From a virus, in IMG/VR virus record IMGVR_UViG_3300035703_000036, positions 1 to 64,000 of that record: a DNA stretch of 64,000 nucleotides, one strand, 5' to 3'. Below, piece by piece: positions 31,109 to 39,171 of this stretch (its first letter is position 1; each line of letters opens with the position of its first letter). Both the position numbers and the translations under genes were made by a program. Below the pieces are notes generated by a model. It did not search any database and had not been told where the DNA came from. It worked only from the letters and a program-made list of their open reading frames with translations.

Positions 31109-31672
31109 ATGAAACTACTGTCGCTTGATTTAGAAATGAATCAGCCCTCAGATAAAATAATTCAAATGGGTTATGTTATATTTGATGTTAAAAGAAAAAA
31201 AATAATCAAAAGCGTATCTATTTTTGTGAACCCTGAAGAGCTGTTGGCCGAAGAAATCGTTCAGCTAACCGGAATTACTCAAGATCAAGTAGATTCTGGC
31301 GTCTCATTGCCAGAGGCGTATAATAATTTAAAAAGTGATATTGAGCAATATCAAGTAACGAGGCACTGTTTAGAGTGGGGGCCTGACGATAGATTTCTAA
31401 GAGATCAATTAAGCATTAATCAAAAAGATTTTATTTTTAGATCTCGTTCTTACGACGTTAAAAGTTTTTATCAAATGTATCAGGCGGCTAAATCTAATGG
31501 CAAAGTTCATTCTGGGTTAAAAAGCAGTATGGAAACCCTAGGGCTTAGTTGGAATGAAGAATTTGGCCAGCCTCATAATGCTTTGGCCGATGCTTACAAT
31601 ACAGTCCTAATATATCTATTTTTAGTTGATAAAATGGTTAGATATGACAAGTTAGCAGAGATATTAAAATGA
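31109..31672 (+). CDS. DEDDh 3'-5' exonuclease (DnaQ-like)
   Basis: 187 aa. Exo I: LDLEM (D7, E9). EIVQLTGIT (49-56) is typical of the family. Exo II region WGPDDRFL (D93/D94). Exo III: H156-x4-D161 (HNALADAYNT). All DEDDh catalytic residues are therefore present. Stand-alone proofreading-type or RNA/DNA-processing exonuclease of the phage replication or host-takeover set. AAGG upstream; stop overlaps the next start. Confidence 0.85.
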   Translation: MKLLSLDLEMNQPSDKIIQMGYVIFDVKRKKIIKSVSIFVNPEELLAEEIVQLTGITQDQVDSGVSLPEAYNNLKSDIEQYQVTRHCLEWGPDDRFLRDQLSINQKDFIFRSRSYDVKSFYQMYQAAKSNGKVHSGLKSSMETLGLSWNEEFGQPHNALADAYNTVLIYLFLVDKMVRYDKLAEILK

Positions 31673-31869
31673 ACAATTTTATTTTAAAATGCCCCTTTTG
31701 CGGTAATTCAGTGGAAGTAAACTCAGAGCATCTAATGAAGAACGAAAAACTTTGCTGTATGAATTGCAATAAAGCTTTCAAAGTAGAGGTTTCGCATCAA
31801 AAGAAAGCTGAGCCAGAAGATGATTTTGGATTTTATGACAACAAAATCGATGAGGGCTATTGGGATTAA
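31669..31869 (+). CDS. zinc-ribbon small protein
   Basis: 66 aa. CPFCGNS and CMNCNKAF form a classic C-x2-C...C-x2-C ribbon at ~9-36, followed by an acidic tail. Overlaps the exonuclease gene by 4 nt. Similar ribbons bind nucleic acid or RNA polymerase; no direct evidence here. Confidence 0.55.
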   Translation: MNNFILKCPFCGNSVEVNSEHLMKNEKLCCMNCNKAFKVEVSHQKKAEPEDDFGFYDNKIDEGYWD

Positions 31870-31877
31870 ATATTTTA

Positions 31878-31906
31878 TTGACTTTATTTTTTTTACATGT
31901 TAAAAT
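31878..31906 (+). promoter_or_regulatory. sigma70 promoter
   Basis: TTGACT (31878-31883), 17-nt spacer, TG-T-TAAAAT (-10 at 31901-31906), 20 nt before the ATG at 31927. Confidence 0.75.
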
Positions 31907-31926
31907 CTAATAAAAAGGAGAAAAAC

Positions 31927-32136
31927 ATGACTAGAGCTAAAACTTACTGTTCTTGCGAAAAAGGTTCAACTAAATACCACGAAAAAGTAACCTTGAGACA
32001 GGTTGAATATGTAGTTATGGATGGATTAGACCTATGCTCTGAGTGTTTCTATTCAGTCGTGTGGCTAACAGATAAAGAGGCCATGTTACAGACAAGCAAA
32101 AGAAACGGAATGATTAGAAGTGATAAGGAACAATGA
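31927..32136 (+). CDS. cysteine-containing small protein
   Basis: 69 aa from ATG 31927 (AAGGAG upstream). Cys pairs YCSCEKG and LCSEC suggest one metal site. Strong own promoter. Function unknown. Confidence 0.5.
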   Translation: MTRAKTYCSCEKGSTKYHEKVTLRQVEYVVMDGLDLCSECFYSVVWLTDKEAMLQTSKRNGMIRSDKEQ

Positions 32137-32282
32137 TAAAAATAATTAATACAGCTCTTTGTTTTATTTTGGGCCATAAAGATAGGGTGATTATACGTAC
32201 TATAATGCCTCTTTTTAAAGGTGAAAAGATAAGATACAGGCACTGTTTATTCTGTGAAAGATGCGAAAGGCTAGAGGATTAA
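32133..32282 (+). CDS. small zinc-ribbon protein
   Basis: 49 aa. ILGHKDRVI near the N-terminus and HCLFCERCERL at the C-terminus. Same architecture as 27270-27452. AAGGA upstream; overlaps the previous stop. Confidence 0.45.
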   Translation: MIKIINTALCFILGHKDRVIIRTIMPLFKGEKIRYRHCLFCERCERLED

Positions 32283-32519
32283 ATGGCAAAATTATTGTTA
32301 ACTCAAAACAACCTAGATCAATTAGAAAAAATCATGCTAATTCAAGCAGAGGTTGCGGAAAAAGCTCAAAAGGTTTTAGACTCTCCAGTTCCAATTGTTC
32401 ACAGTTCAGCTAGTGATTTAAGAGAATCTTTACTCAAACTTGGCGCTGCTTTGGAAAAAGTTTCTCTAGATAAAAAAGAAGAAACTTCAGAATTACAGAC
32501 GATGGGAGACTATAAGTAA
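32283..32519 (+). CDS. helical hypothetical protein
   Basis: 78 aa, coiled-coil-like (NNLDQLEKIMLIQAEVAEKA, LLKLGAALEKVSLDKKEETS). Starts right after the previous stop. Not recognised. Confidence 0.45.
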   Translation: MAKLLLTQNNLDQLEKIMLIQAEVAEKAQKVLDSPVPIVHSSASDLRESLLKLGAALEKVSLDKKEETSELQTMGDYK

Positions 32520-32521
32520 TT

Positions 32522-32863
32522 ATGCCTAAGTTCAAATTTGGAGATAGAGTTATAGTCAATGGAAATAAAGGCCAAGTAGTCTCAGTTTATAAGGATTTTA
32601 ACGGAGATTATACTTGTCGCGTTAGATTTGATGACCGCAACTTATTACCGCCAGAAATGGATTATCCAGAAAACCACGTAAAACCTGATCCGGACGATTA
32701 TGATTATTTCTTTGGCGGATATTACAAAAAAGCTCCTGCCTATGTAGATACCAATAAATATTGCCCAGTATGTAAAACTGCTTGGGCTGAAACTAAATTT
32801 AATAATAAAATTTGGTATGATTGCAATAAATGTAAAAAGAAAAAAGAGGAATTGGTAAAGTGA
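32522..32863 (+). CDS. SH3/KOW-like domain plus zinc ribbon
   Basis: 113 aa. FKFGDRVIVNGNKGQVVSVY and YTCRVRFDD (1-40) look like a small SH3-like barrel. C-terminal CPVC...CNKC ribbon at ~80-106. Possible nucleic-acid or ribosome/RNAP-binding protein (inference). Overlaps the next GTG. Confidence 0.5.
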   Translation: MPKFKFGDRVIVNGNKGQVVSVYKDFNGDYTCRVRFDDRNLLPPEMDYPENHVKPDPDDYDYFFGGYYKKAPAYVDTNKYCPVCKTAWAETKFNNKIWYDCNKCKKKKEELVK

Positions 32864-33207
32864 ATAATGAAGATATATTAAAATATCAGACCTCTTGGGA
32901 AGAGTTTAGAAAAGCCTGCGAAATAAAGGCTAAAAATAGATGCCATCTAAATACTTCAGCTTGGAAAAGACTCAAGGAATTTCATATTGAGCAATATTTG
33001 CGCGACATGGAAAATCCTTTTGGTTTTCTTTTTGTTCTGAAATTTTATCATAATAGCTTTTTTAGATCTATCCCTAAATCGGCCTGTCTATATTCTTTTT
33101 ATTTAAAGAAAAGACAAGAGGATTATGGTATTATAGTAGATAAAAGCGGTATGTTTTCTAATTATAAGGATAGTTTATATGGTAGAAAAGATTCTAGTGA
33201 TAATTAG
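32860..33207 (+). CDS. hypothetical basic protein
   Basis: 115 aa, GTG start coupled to the upstream stop (gTGA). Helical, Lys/Arg-rich, aromatic-rich C-terminus. Not recognised. Confidence 0.45.
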   Translation: MNNEDILKYQTSWEEFRKACEIKAKNRCHLNTSAWKRLKEFHIEQYLRDMENPFGFLFVLKFYHNSFFRSIPKSACLYSFYLKKRQEDYGIIVDKSGMFSNYKDSLYGRKDSSDN

Positions 33208-33397
33208 CACTATTTTAGGTATAATAACAGTCGGAATGGTCAGTTTAGCCGCTTTCTTGACTGCGATAAACTTTATAAATGGAGAGAGCATGACACCTTC
33301 AGACAAATTGGGTCTTTTTATTATTTTTAGTTTCTTAATACTTCCCTTGATGATTATGGGGGTTATGGAAATTAAAATCAGGAGAGATCGTGATTAA
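33179..33397 (+). CDS. two-helix membrane protein
   Basis: 72 aa. Membrane helices at ~5-31 and 44-64, with a basic C-terminus (KIRRDRD). Overlaps both neighbours. Lies directly before a C39-like peptidase, whose partner it might be. Confidence 0.5.
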   Translation: MVEKILVIISTILGIITVGMVSLAAFLTAINFINGESMTPSDKLGLFIIFSFLILPLMIMGVMEIKIRRDRD

Positions 33398-33800
33398 ATA
33401 CAAGCGACAGCATGACAACTATTCATGTGGCGCTGTGGCTATAGAGAATTATTATCGCTATTTAGGTAAAAAATCGCCCAAGAATATCAAGAAAAAAATT
33501 AAGTGCAAGCCTAGATTGGGCAGTTATAGCGATGATATTGCCAAATTCTTTAAAAAAAGAGCTAAATATTTATCTAAATTTAGTGAAGTAACTTTTTTTA
33601 TTGATAAAGGCCCCTGCATAATAGCTTATGGAGGGCATTTTGTATTTTGTCCGTATTCAACTAAAAAATACTTTTATGCAGCAAACGACTGGAATGAAAG
33701 ACTTGGAACTTATGTGTGTTTCAAAAAAAATCCAAAATATATACTCAAAAAATTCCTAAAAGAAGAAGATATAGAGATTATTTGCTTAAATAAAAAATAA
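33390..33800 (+). CDS. C39-like papain-fold cysteine peptidase
   Basis: 136 aa, GTG start with AGGAGAG upstream. Q7 and C13 in RQHDNYSCGAVAIENYYRY, H83 in AYGGHFVFC, and D100 in AANDWN give the oxyanion Gln and Cys-His-Asp set of the peptidase C39 family. No transporter domain and no signal peptide, so it acts alone in the cytoplasm, possibly with the membrane protein encoded just upstream. The substrate could be a Gly-Gly-type leader or a host protein; this is unknown. Confidence 0.65.
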   Translation: MIKYKRQHDNYSCGAVAIENYYRYLGKKSPKNIKKKIKCKPRLGSYSDDIAKFFKKRAKYLSKFSEVTFFIDKGPCIIAYGGHFVFCPYSTKKYFYAANDWNERLGTYVCFKKNPKYILKKFLKEEDIEIICLNKK

Positions 33801-33810
33801 AGGGGTAAAA

Positions 33811-33975
33811 ATGTTAAACATGTTAATATTAATCGGAATCGCCACATTAGGACTTTTAGTTAGTTTGACTGGCGTTATCTATATGGCTAATCAGCAAAAG
33901 CAAGGTTCTATTATGGTGTCTATTGGGATAGTTATAATGCTAACATGCGTTTTTTTAAAAAGGATTTTGCTGTGA
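33811..33975 (+). CDS. small two-helix membrane protein
   Basis: 54 aa, AGGGG 5 nt upstream. Hydrophobic helices at about 3-23 and 32-50 around a short polar loop (MANQQKQG). Possible holin or regulator; topology only. Confidence 0.45.
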   Translation: MLNMLILIGIATLGLLVSLTGVIYMANQQKQGSIMVSIGIVIMLTCVFLKRILL

Positions 33976-34172
33976 ATTACAAAGAATATAGAGAAAAGAA
34001 TCCTATGTATTCTTATCCATTATCAGAAAAAGATGGTCAAGATATCTGGAAAGCGGCAAAAAAAGATCTTGTAGATAGAATACAGCACTTAACCGCCCTT
34101 GGGGTTTCTTGCTCTTCGGATATGTTAGAGATGATTGTAGAGGAAATGAATGAAAATTTGGAAAAAAATTAA
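33972..34172 (+). CDS. hypothetical protein
   Basis: 66 aa from GTG 33972, with AAGGA at correct spacing; ATG 33945 lacks one. Helical, ending EEMNENLEKN. Overlaps both neighbours. Confidence 0.4.
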   Translation: MNYKEYREKNPMYSYPLSEKDGQDIWKAAKKDLVDRIQHLTALGVSCSSDMLEMIVEEMNENLEKN

Positions 34173-34656
34173 CGATCCAAAATTTACATGCGGACTATTG
34201 GTAGGATCTGTTTTGGTTTTATTTATACTTAGTGCTATAATTGAAAAAAAGATGATACCTAAAGGATACTTAAAAAAGAAAAGTTTCTTAATGGATGGAA
34301 AGTACTATGAGGCTATAGAAATCGGAGAATGTCAAGGTAGAATCAAAGAGGCAATTAAACAGGAGGAAGAAATGTTTGTTAGAAAAAGCACTTACGAAGA
34401 TTCGCAGAGAGAAGTAAGAAGATTGCAGGAAGAAAATGATTGGCTGAAAAACCATGTAGAAAGATTAATCGAGGAAAAAGAAGGCCTTGAAAAAAGTTTA
34501 AATGAAGTAAGAGAATTAGACATGGATTTTCTAGATGCTATTACAAGAACTAAAGAAGGCAGAGCTGTCTTAAGAAAAAAATTAATAGAAAGAGGAATTA
34601 TTAAAAAGGCCGGAAAAAGTGCCTCTAGCAAAAAATTAAAGAAGAAGGCGTCATAA
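34150..34656 (+). CDS. membrane-anchored coiled-coil protein
   Basis: 168 aa. One membrane helix at ~12-31 (FTCGLLVGSVLVLFILSAII), then a soluble domain with a coiled coil at ~85-125 (VRRLQEENDWLKNHVERLIE) and a basic C-terminus (KKAGKSASSKKLKKKAS). Reminiscent of i-spanin-like or scaffold proteins; not assignable. Confidence 0.5.
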   Translation: MKIWKKINDPKFTCGLLVGSVLVLFILSAIIEKKMIPKGYLKKKSFLMDGKYYEAIEIGECQGRIKEAIKQEEEMFVRKSTYEDSQREVRRLQEENDWLKNHVERLIEEKEGLEKSLNEVRELDMDFLDAITRTKEGRAVLRKKLIERGIIKKAGKSASSKKLKKKAS

Positions 34657-34661
34657 TATCT

Positions 34662-34838
34662 ATGAGCATGTCAAAAACTTATATAAGACTTAGGTTATAT
34701 GGAATGGCTTTTTTATTTACTATAGGTCTTTCAATGTGTTTTTTGGGTTTTGTTTCGTTACTTGTCTTAGTTTTGGTAAAGCTAGAAAGGTTAATTGAAA
34801 AGTTACTTATGATGTGCGCTGGAGCGAAAGATAGATAA
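34662..34838 (+). CDS. small membrane protein
   Basis: 58 aa. Hydrophobic core ~15-40 (MAFLFTIGLSMCFLGFVSLL) with a short amphipathic C-terminus. No clear ribosome site. Confidence 0.35.
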   Translation: MSMSKTYIRLRLYGMAFLFTIGLSMCFLGFVSLLVLVLVKLERLIEKLLMMCAGAKDR

Positions 34839-34841
34839 TTG

Positions 34842-34855
34842 TGTTATTATATAAT
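34842..34855 (+). promoter_or_regulatory. -10 region before cupredoxin gene
   Basis: TG-T-TATTAT (34842-34850) overlapping TATAAT (34850-34855). AAGGAG follows. No clear -35. Confidence 0.45.
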
Positions 34856-34870
34856 AAAGGAGTTTTATTT

Positions 34871-35173
34871 ATGAGACTTTTAATTGTTGCCATTTTAACA
34901 ATTGCTGTATGCGAAGCTAAAACTGTTGTAGTAAAAGCTAGTAAAATGAAATTTAATCCTTCCGTTGTAAAGATTAGTCAAGGTGATACGGTTGAATTTG
35001 TAAATGAAGATAATATGATCCACAATGTCGTCGGATCTAAAAAAGAATTTAGAAGCCCTTTTTTAAAGAAAGGGGATAAATTTTCTCATAAATTTGAAAG
35101 TAAAGGCGTAGTGGAATACCACTGTGAGCCCCACAAGGCTATGGGAATGAAAGGAAAGGTTGAAATAGAATAA
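34871..35173 (+). CDS. exported blue-copper protein (pseudoazurin/plastocyanin-like)
   Basis: 100 aa from ATG 34871 (AAGGAG upstream). Signal peptide MRLLIVAILTIAVCEA. Mature cupredoxin: VKASKMKFNPSVVKISQGDT, VEFVNEDNMIHNV, YHCEPHKAMGMKGKV. Type I copper ligands are all present: H51, C85, H88, M93. The CxPHxAMGM arrangement is closest to pseudoazurin. It should carry electrons in the periplasm. Plastocyanin genes are known in cyanophages, but in this context it would be an unusual auxiliary gene. Followed by nucleotide-metabolism genes. Confidence 0.8.
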   Translation: MRLLIVAILTIAVCEAKTVVVKASKMKFNPSVVKISQGDTVEFVNEDNMIHNVVGSKKEFRSPFLKKGDKFSHKFESKGVVEYHCEPHKAMGMKGKVEIE

Positions 35174-35583
35174 TGAATAAAATGCCCGCAGGCCCTTCAG
35201 CTTATTGCGACATAGACGACACTCTAGTGTCTTGGCAGAAGCCTTCTAAGGCTACCGAGAAAGATTCGGTAATTGTCAGATGTCGAGGTTTTGAAGAAAA
35301 AGTTTATATCAATAAACATAATTTAAACTTTATCAAAAAACTAGCAAATAGAGGTCATTGCGTGGTACTCTGGTCGGCAGGTGGGGTCTGCTGGGCTGAA
35401 GCTGTTGCAAAAGCTTTAAAAATAGAAAAATACGTATGGGCAGTAATGTCTAAGCCGACTTATTATGTTGATGACGCTCCGGATTCAAAAAATTGGATCG
35501 GAAAGCACAGATTTATTGATTTTGACGGAAATATGTGCTATGATCATGGGGGAATGGTAAGTTACAACAAAACGGAGGAATAA
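35173..35583 (+). CDS. HAD-superfamily phosphatase
   Basis: 136 aa. Motif I D13-I-D15-D-T17 (CDIDDTL), motif II VVLWSAGG, motif III K with YYVDDAPD. A small HAD without a large cap; possible nucleotidase or polynucleotide 3'-phosphatase-like role. Start overlaps the cupredoxin stop; stop overlaps the next ATG. Context (dNMP kinase, MazG) suggests nucleotide metabolism. Confidence 0.7.
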   Translation: MNKMPAGPSAYCDIDDTLVSWQKPSKATEKDSVIVRCRGFEEKVYINKHNLNFIKKLANRGHCVVLWSAGGVCWAEAVAKALKIEKYVWAVMSKPTYYVDDAPDSKNWIGKHRFIDFDGNMCYDHGGMVSYNKTEE

Positions 35584-36257
35584 TGAAAAAAATTGTAATT
35601 GGAATTACAGGAGTTAAAACATCTGGCAAATCAACTGTAGCCAATATTTTAAAAAGAACATTGTCAGGAGCAAAAGAATCTGCTTTGGCTGATAAACTAA
35701 AAGACGTAAGTTCTAGAGTTTTTCTTGTTCCTCGTAATTATTTTGATGATCAAGAACTAAAAGAATCAAAACTAGAAGAGCCAAGAATTTTAACAATGAC
35801 AGATATTGAACAAATCATAGATTCTTTCAATAGCCTGAATAAAGTTACGCCAGAAATCAGAGAAAAGTTACATGAAATTTGCGGCATGGAATTGGATACG
35901 CCTAGAAAAATAGCTCAAATTGTAGGAACTGAAGTCCTTAGACTATTAGGAGAAGATATTCACTGTCGTAACGTTGAACTTCACGAAGGTATCACGATTG
36001 TCAGCGACATTAGATTTCCAAATGAGTTTAATTTTTTTAGAAATAATGAAGATCTAGAATTTATCCCTCTTTACATCTCAAGAAAAGAAGCAGAAAGCAA
36101 AGTTAGCTCTGGCTCACACTCTTCGGAAACTTCTGTATTCCTGTTTAAAGATGAGTGCAATAAGATTGACAATGACGGAAGCTTAACTAACACACAAGCT
36201 CAAGTTTTATCGTTGTTAACTAATGAATTAACAAAATTAAACAAAGTAATTTTTTAG
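35583..36257 (+). CDS. deoxynucleoside monophosphate kinase
   Basis: 224 aa. P-loop GVKTSGKST (10-18), RKIAQIVGTEVLR and IVSDIRFPNEF are typical of phage dNMP kinases (T4 gp1-like), which phosphorylate dNMPs, including modified ones, for DNA synthesis. AGGAG upstream (GGAGGAAT). Forms a nucleotide-pool operon with the HAD and MazG-like genes. Confidence 0.7.
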   Translation: MKKIVIGITGVKTSGKSTVANILKRTLSGAKESALADKLKDVSSRVFLVPRNYFDDQELKESKLEEPRILTMTDIEQIIDSFNSLNKVTPEIREKLHEICGMELDTPRKIAQIVGTEVLRLLGEDIHCRNVELHEGITIVSDIRFPNEFNFFRNNEDLEFIPLYISRKEAESKVSSGSHSSETSVFLFKDECNKIDNDGSLTNTQAQVLSLLTNELTKLNKVIF

Positions 36258-36269
36258 GAGAGTGAAAAA

Positions 36270-36656
36270 ATGGATAATAAAGAATATCTAGAAAAGTCAG
36301 CTCGTACTGTTAGTGATAATTACAGTGAAATTTCAACCAGAATGGTATCAGAAAATAAAGTCATAGATTTACAGCATGCCGCTATGGGAATGATAACTGA
36401 ATCCGCTGAATTTATGGACGCCCTTAAAAAGAGCATATTTTATGGTAAGAAGTTAGATACAGTAAATCTTAAAGAAGAAGTAGGAGATTTGTTGTGGTAT
36501 GCCGCTTTAGCTTTAAGAGCTTTGGATGTTGATTTTGATTCTGTTATGGATAGGAATATTGAAAAACTAAAGGCCAGATATCCTCAAAAATTTACAGAAG
36601 AAAAAGCAATTGTTAGGGATTTAGAAGTTGAAAGAAAAATTTTGGAGAAAGAATAA
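36270..36656 (+). CDS. MazG-like nucleoside triphosphate pyrophosphohydrolase
   Basis: 128 aa. ITESAEFMDALKK (43-54) and LKEEVGDLLWYAALALRALD (67-86) carry the E-x2-E / E-x2-D metal site of all-alpha NTP pyrophosphatases. Such phage enzymes may lower ppGpp or remove non-standard dNTPs. Ends overlapping the next start. Confidence 0.7.
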   Translation: MDNKEYLEKSARTVSDNYSEISTRMVSENKVIDLQHAAMGMITESAEFMDALKKSIFYGKKLDTVNLKEEVGDLLWYAALALRALDVDFDSVMDRNIEKLKARYPQKFTEEKAIVRDLEVERKILEKE

Positions 36657-36904
36657 TGACTATAGTGTTATTTCAAAAATGTTTTGATGGGCTTTTCGAT
36701 TATCTAGAAATTGGACTGACATTACCTTCAATTAAACTCGGAGCTTTAGAGCGCAATGATGTAGGAGTCATTTCTGAGAAAAAATTTGGAATTATTGCGC
36801 CCACTAATATTTATGTTTTAAAAGATTCTGATTGCGATATTTTACTGATGGAATTAAGACTCTTAGGTCTTGGCCTTTATTATAAAAGACAAAAAGGTTA
36901 TTAA
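36656..36904 (+). CDS. hypothetical protein
   Basis: 82 aa, mixed beta (GVISEKKFGIIAPTNIYVLK). Coupled to the MazG-like gene by a 1-nt overlap. Last gene before a structural unit. Confidence 0.45.
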   Translation: MTIVLFQKCFDGLFDYLEIGLTLPSIKLGALERNDVGVISEKKFGIIAPTNIYVLKDSDCDILLMELRLLGLGLYYKRQKGY

Positions 36905-36908
36905 TAGC

Positions 36909-36916
36909 AATCTTTA
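36909..36916 (+). promoter_or_regulatory. CAATCTTTA motif (candidate late promoter)
   Basis: AATCTTTA preceded by GC, 20 nt before the ATG at 36937. It marks the switch from accessory genes to a structural gene. Confidence 0.45.
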
Positions 36917-36936
36917 AGGTAACTAATTGGAATTAT

Positions 36937-38316
36937 ATGGCTTTAACTCAAGACGAAAGAATCGCTTTATCTAAAAAAATTATCGACATTCCTAGGGAAA
37001 ATGCTCAGGCCGATTTGATTAAAGATCAAATTAACGAAGGACTGATTAAAGCCCAGAATCAAGATAGTGCTAATAAATCGTTGCAAGACGATAAGACTTC
37101 CCTTATTAATGGATATCAATTAGAAATTACTAGGTATGATGGAAATACTAGAACAACAGTTCTTGAGCAAGATATCATTGACTCGGCAAATAAAATTAAA
37201 CAAAACGCTTTTTTCCCTAATGATTTATCCATTCCTTTGCCATCCGTAGCTGATGGGGTTTGGAAAAATTTCATTCCTTTTAGTAGAGGTAAGGCAATAG
37301 GTAAAAATTATTTAGAAGTCTATCCTTCAGTGATTCAGAAAGAGCAAGATCTTATTAATATTATAAATGGCTACATTTCTACTATGGAAACCTATTCTGG
37401 AATCGGAAGAAGTACAGGGCAAAAATGCACCACAACTAGCGGCTCCTGCTCCTTGCCGATTTACACTACTCAGCCTACTTGTGTTGCTGGCGGAGGGATT
37501 TGGACAGCGGGTTCAGACGTTATTGCTGCCGATCCATTAATTCAAGCTACGGCTACTTCTTTGGTTACAGCTATAAATGACTGGAAAACTTTTATTCAAG
37601 CAACCGACGCCGTTATTATCACGACAGATCCTAATTCTACAAGGCAAAATCAAAACAATATTTCAAAAAACAATATTTCAAGTACGGTTGTAGTTATTAA
37701 TAATTGGTCAGCTTTGCCTAATTTTGATACTTCTCATGGACAGACAACTTGTGTTGGATTTAACTCCTATGACCCAAATTTATTGGCAGCTACAAAATTC
37801 AGATCTGCCGAATTGCAACTAATCAAAAATCAGATAACAAATAGAGCGAATTTTATTGTCACAAGAATTTCGGAAATAAATGTTAATTTAGGATCAATTA
37901 ATCAAGATATGTCTAATGGGTCATTAATATCTGCTTCTGGATTGTACGGAGATAGGCTAAGAATAATTGATTTAAGACTTAATTTAATGTCCGGATCTTT
38001 AAATAAAGTCTATGCGATACAAAGAGGTCAAGGCGCTCAAGATGAGTTAAAATCTTCAAATGCAAATGCTCTTCTTGTATATTCTTCTGTAATGGTGGCT
38101 TCTGCTTTTAAAGCCCCATCAATAGGATCTGATAAAATTCATCTTGAAAGTATTACAGGACTTAACGTAGGAGATTCGGTCTATGTAGTTGCTGAAGATC
38201 AGCAGGAAATTTCCGCTGATATTTTGGCTATTTCTGGACTAATGGTAACTCTAAATAAGGTTATACCTCAAAAATACACCAGATCAAATAGATCCAGACT
38301 ATACAAAATAGTCTAA
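36937..38316 (+). CDS. phage structural protein (tail/baseplate region)
   Basis: 459 aa. N-terminal helical (ENAQADLIKDQINEGLIKAQ), central Asn/Thr-rich part, a Cys pair in QKCTTTSGSCSLPI, and a C-terminal beta module (DKIHLESITGLNVGDSVYVV) like those in phage baseplate proteins. No enzyme motif. The late-type motif upstream supports virion function. Confidence 0.5.
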   Translation: MALTQDERIALSKKIIDIPRENAQADLIKDQINEGLIKAQNQDSANKSLQDDKTSLINGYQLEITRYDGNTRTTVLEQDIIDSANKIKQNAFFPNDLSIPLPSVADGVWKNFIPFSRGKAIGKNYLEVYPSVIQKEQDLINIINGYISTMETYSGIGRSTGQKCTTTSGSCSLPIYTTQPTCVAGGGIWTAGSDVIAADPLIQATATSLVTAINDWKTFIQATDAVIITTDPNSTRQNQNNISKNNISSTVVVINNWSALPNFDTSHGQTTCVGFNSYDPNLLAATKFRSAELQLIKNQITNRANFIVTRISEINVNLGSINQDMSNGSLISASGLYGDRLRIIDLRLNLMSGSLNKVYAIQRGQGAQDELKSSNANALLVYSSVMVASAFKAPSIGSDKIHLESITGLNVGDSVYVVAEDQQEISADILAISGLMVTLNKVIPQKYTRSNRSRLYKIV

Positions 38317-38621
38317 TCCTGATTTAAATCTTCGCCCATGTACTTTAAATTTTCGTATTTTTGATAAACTTTATTTTTTATTTTTGCGTATTCTTTTTCA
38401 TAATAATACTGATCTATTTTTCCGCCACTTTTTAGCTCAGCATCTAGTTTCAAATACAGAAAAGCGCACTCTTTTTCATAAACATCTTTTAAATAATTTT
38501 CTACAACTAAAAGAAGTTTATCTTCGGATAGCTCACTATATCCGTTGTGCTTTTTAAATCTTTCGTAAAATAAATCTACGTAAAGTTTAAAGTCAATTGG
38601 ACGGAAATCGTTTTTCGACAT
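38313..38621 (-). CDS. hypothetical helical protein
   Basis: 102 aa, charged helical (LVVENYLKDVYEKECAFLYL). It overlaps the metallopeptidase gene upstream by 29 nt and converges with the structural gene by 4 nt. Not recognised. Confidence 0.5.
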   Translation of the reverse strand: MSKNDFRPIDFKLYVDLFYERFKKHNGYSELSEDKLLLVVENYLKDVYEKECAFLYLKLDAELKSGGKIDQYYYEKEYAKIKNKVYQKYENLKYMGEDLNQD

Positions 38622-39171
38622 AATTTTTCTCTAAAGCAGCATCAAAAAGTTCATCCAGATAATACTGGTAATGTTCATTTAAACAGTAATCACTAATTTG
38701 AATCGGGTGCATTAAAGAAGAAGGGCAGTAATCCGGTAACATTCCTCTAACTTTAATTAAGCCTAGTTTCATTAAAAAAGCCTCAATTTCTCCCCATAAA
38801 TCACCTCTTTGTTCGGCGGTATGAGGTCTATTTAAGATACAATGACCAAGCTCATGAAACATCAAAGATACTCTTTGTTCGCTAGATTGATTTTTTTCCC
38901 ACCAATCTTTATTGATATGAATTTCCTTGATCCAAGGGTAGCATGTTCCTATTACATTTTGTTCGTCATTAAAAGATCTAAAACCAATTGTTAAATTTTT
39001 TAGATGAGCCGGCTTAATCCTACCTCTTGACACAAAAACAAATTCTTTTACATAGCTAGAAGCTTCTTCGTCGATTTTGTCATATCTTTTTTTAAATACA
39101 ATTTTATTTGAACAAGAAGTGCTAAATAACATCAATATCATGAAAATAATAATTTTAATTCTATTTACCAC
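38593..39171 (-). CDS. lipoprotein zinc metallopeptidase (metzincin-like)
   Basis: 192 aa, GTG start with AAGGA upstream. Signal peptide ending FSTSC (C20), a plausible but imperfect lipobox. Zinc motif H106-E107-L-G-H110-x6-H117 (HELGHCILNRPH) and, downstream, SSLMHP (151-156), which looks like a metzincin Met-turn. It is an envelope-anchored protease, possibly active during infection or lysis. Phage homologues of this lipoprotein type exist; the substrate is unknown. Confidence 0.7.
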   Translation of the reverse strand: MVNRIKIIIFMILMLFSTSCSNKIVFKKRYDKIDEEASSYVKEFVFVSRGRIKPAHLKNLTIGFRSFNDEQNVIGTCYPWIKEIHINKDWWEKNQSSEQRVSLMFHELGHCILNRPHTAEQRGDLWGEIEAFLMKLGLIKVRGMLPDYCPSSLMHPIQISDYCLNEHYQYYLDELFDAALEKNYVEKRFPSN

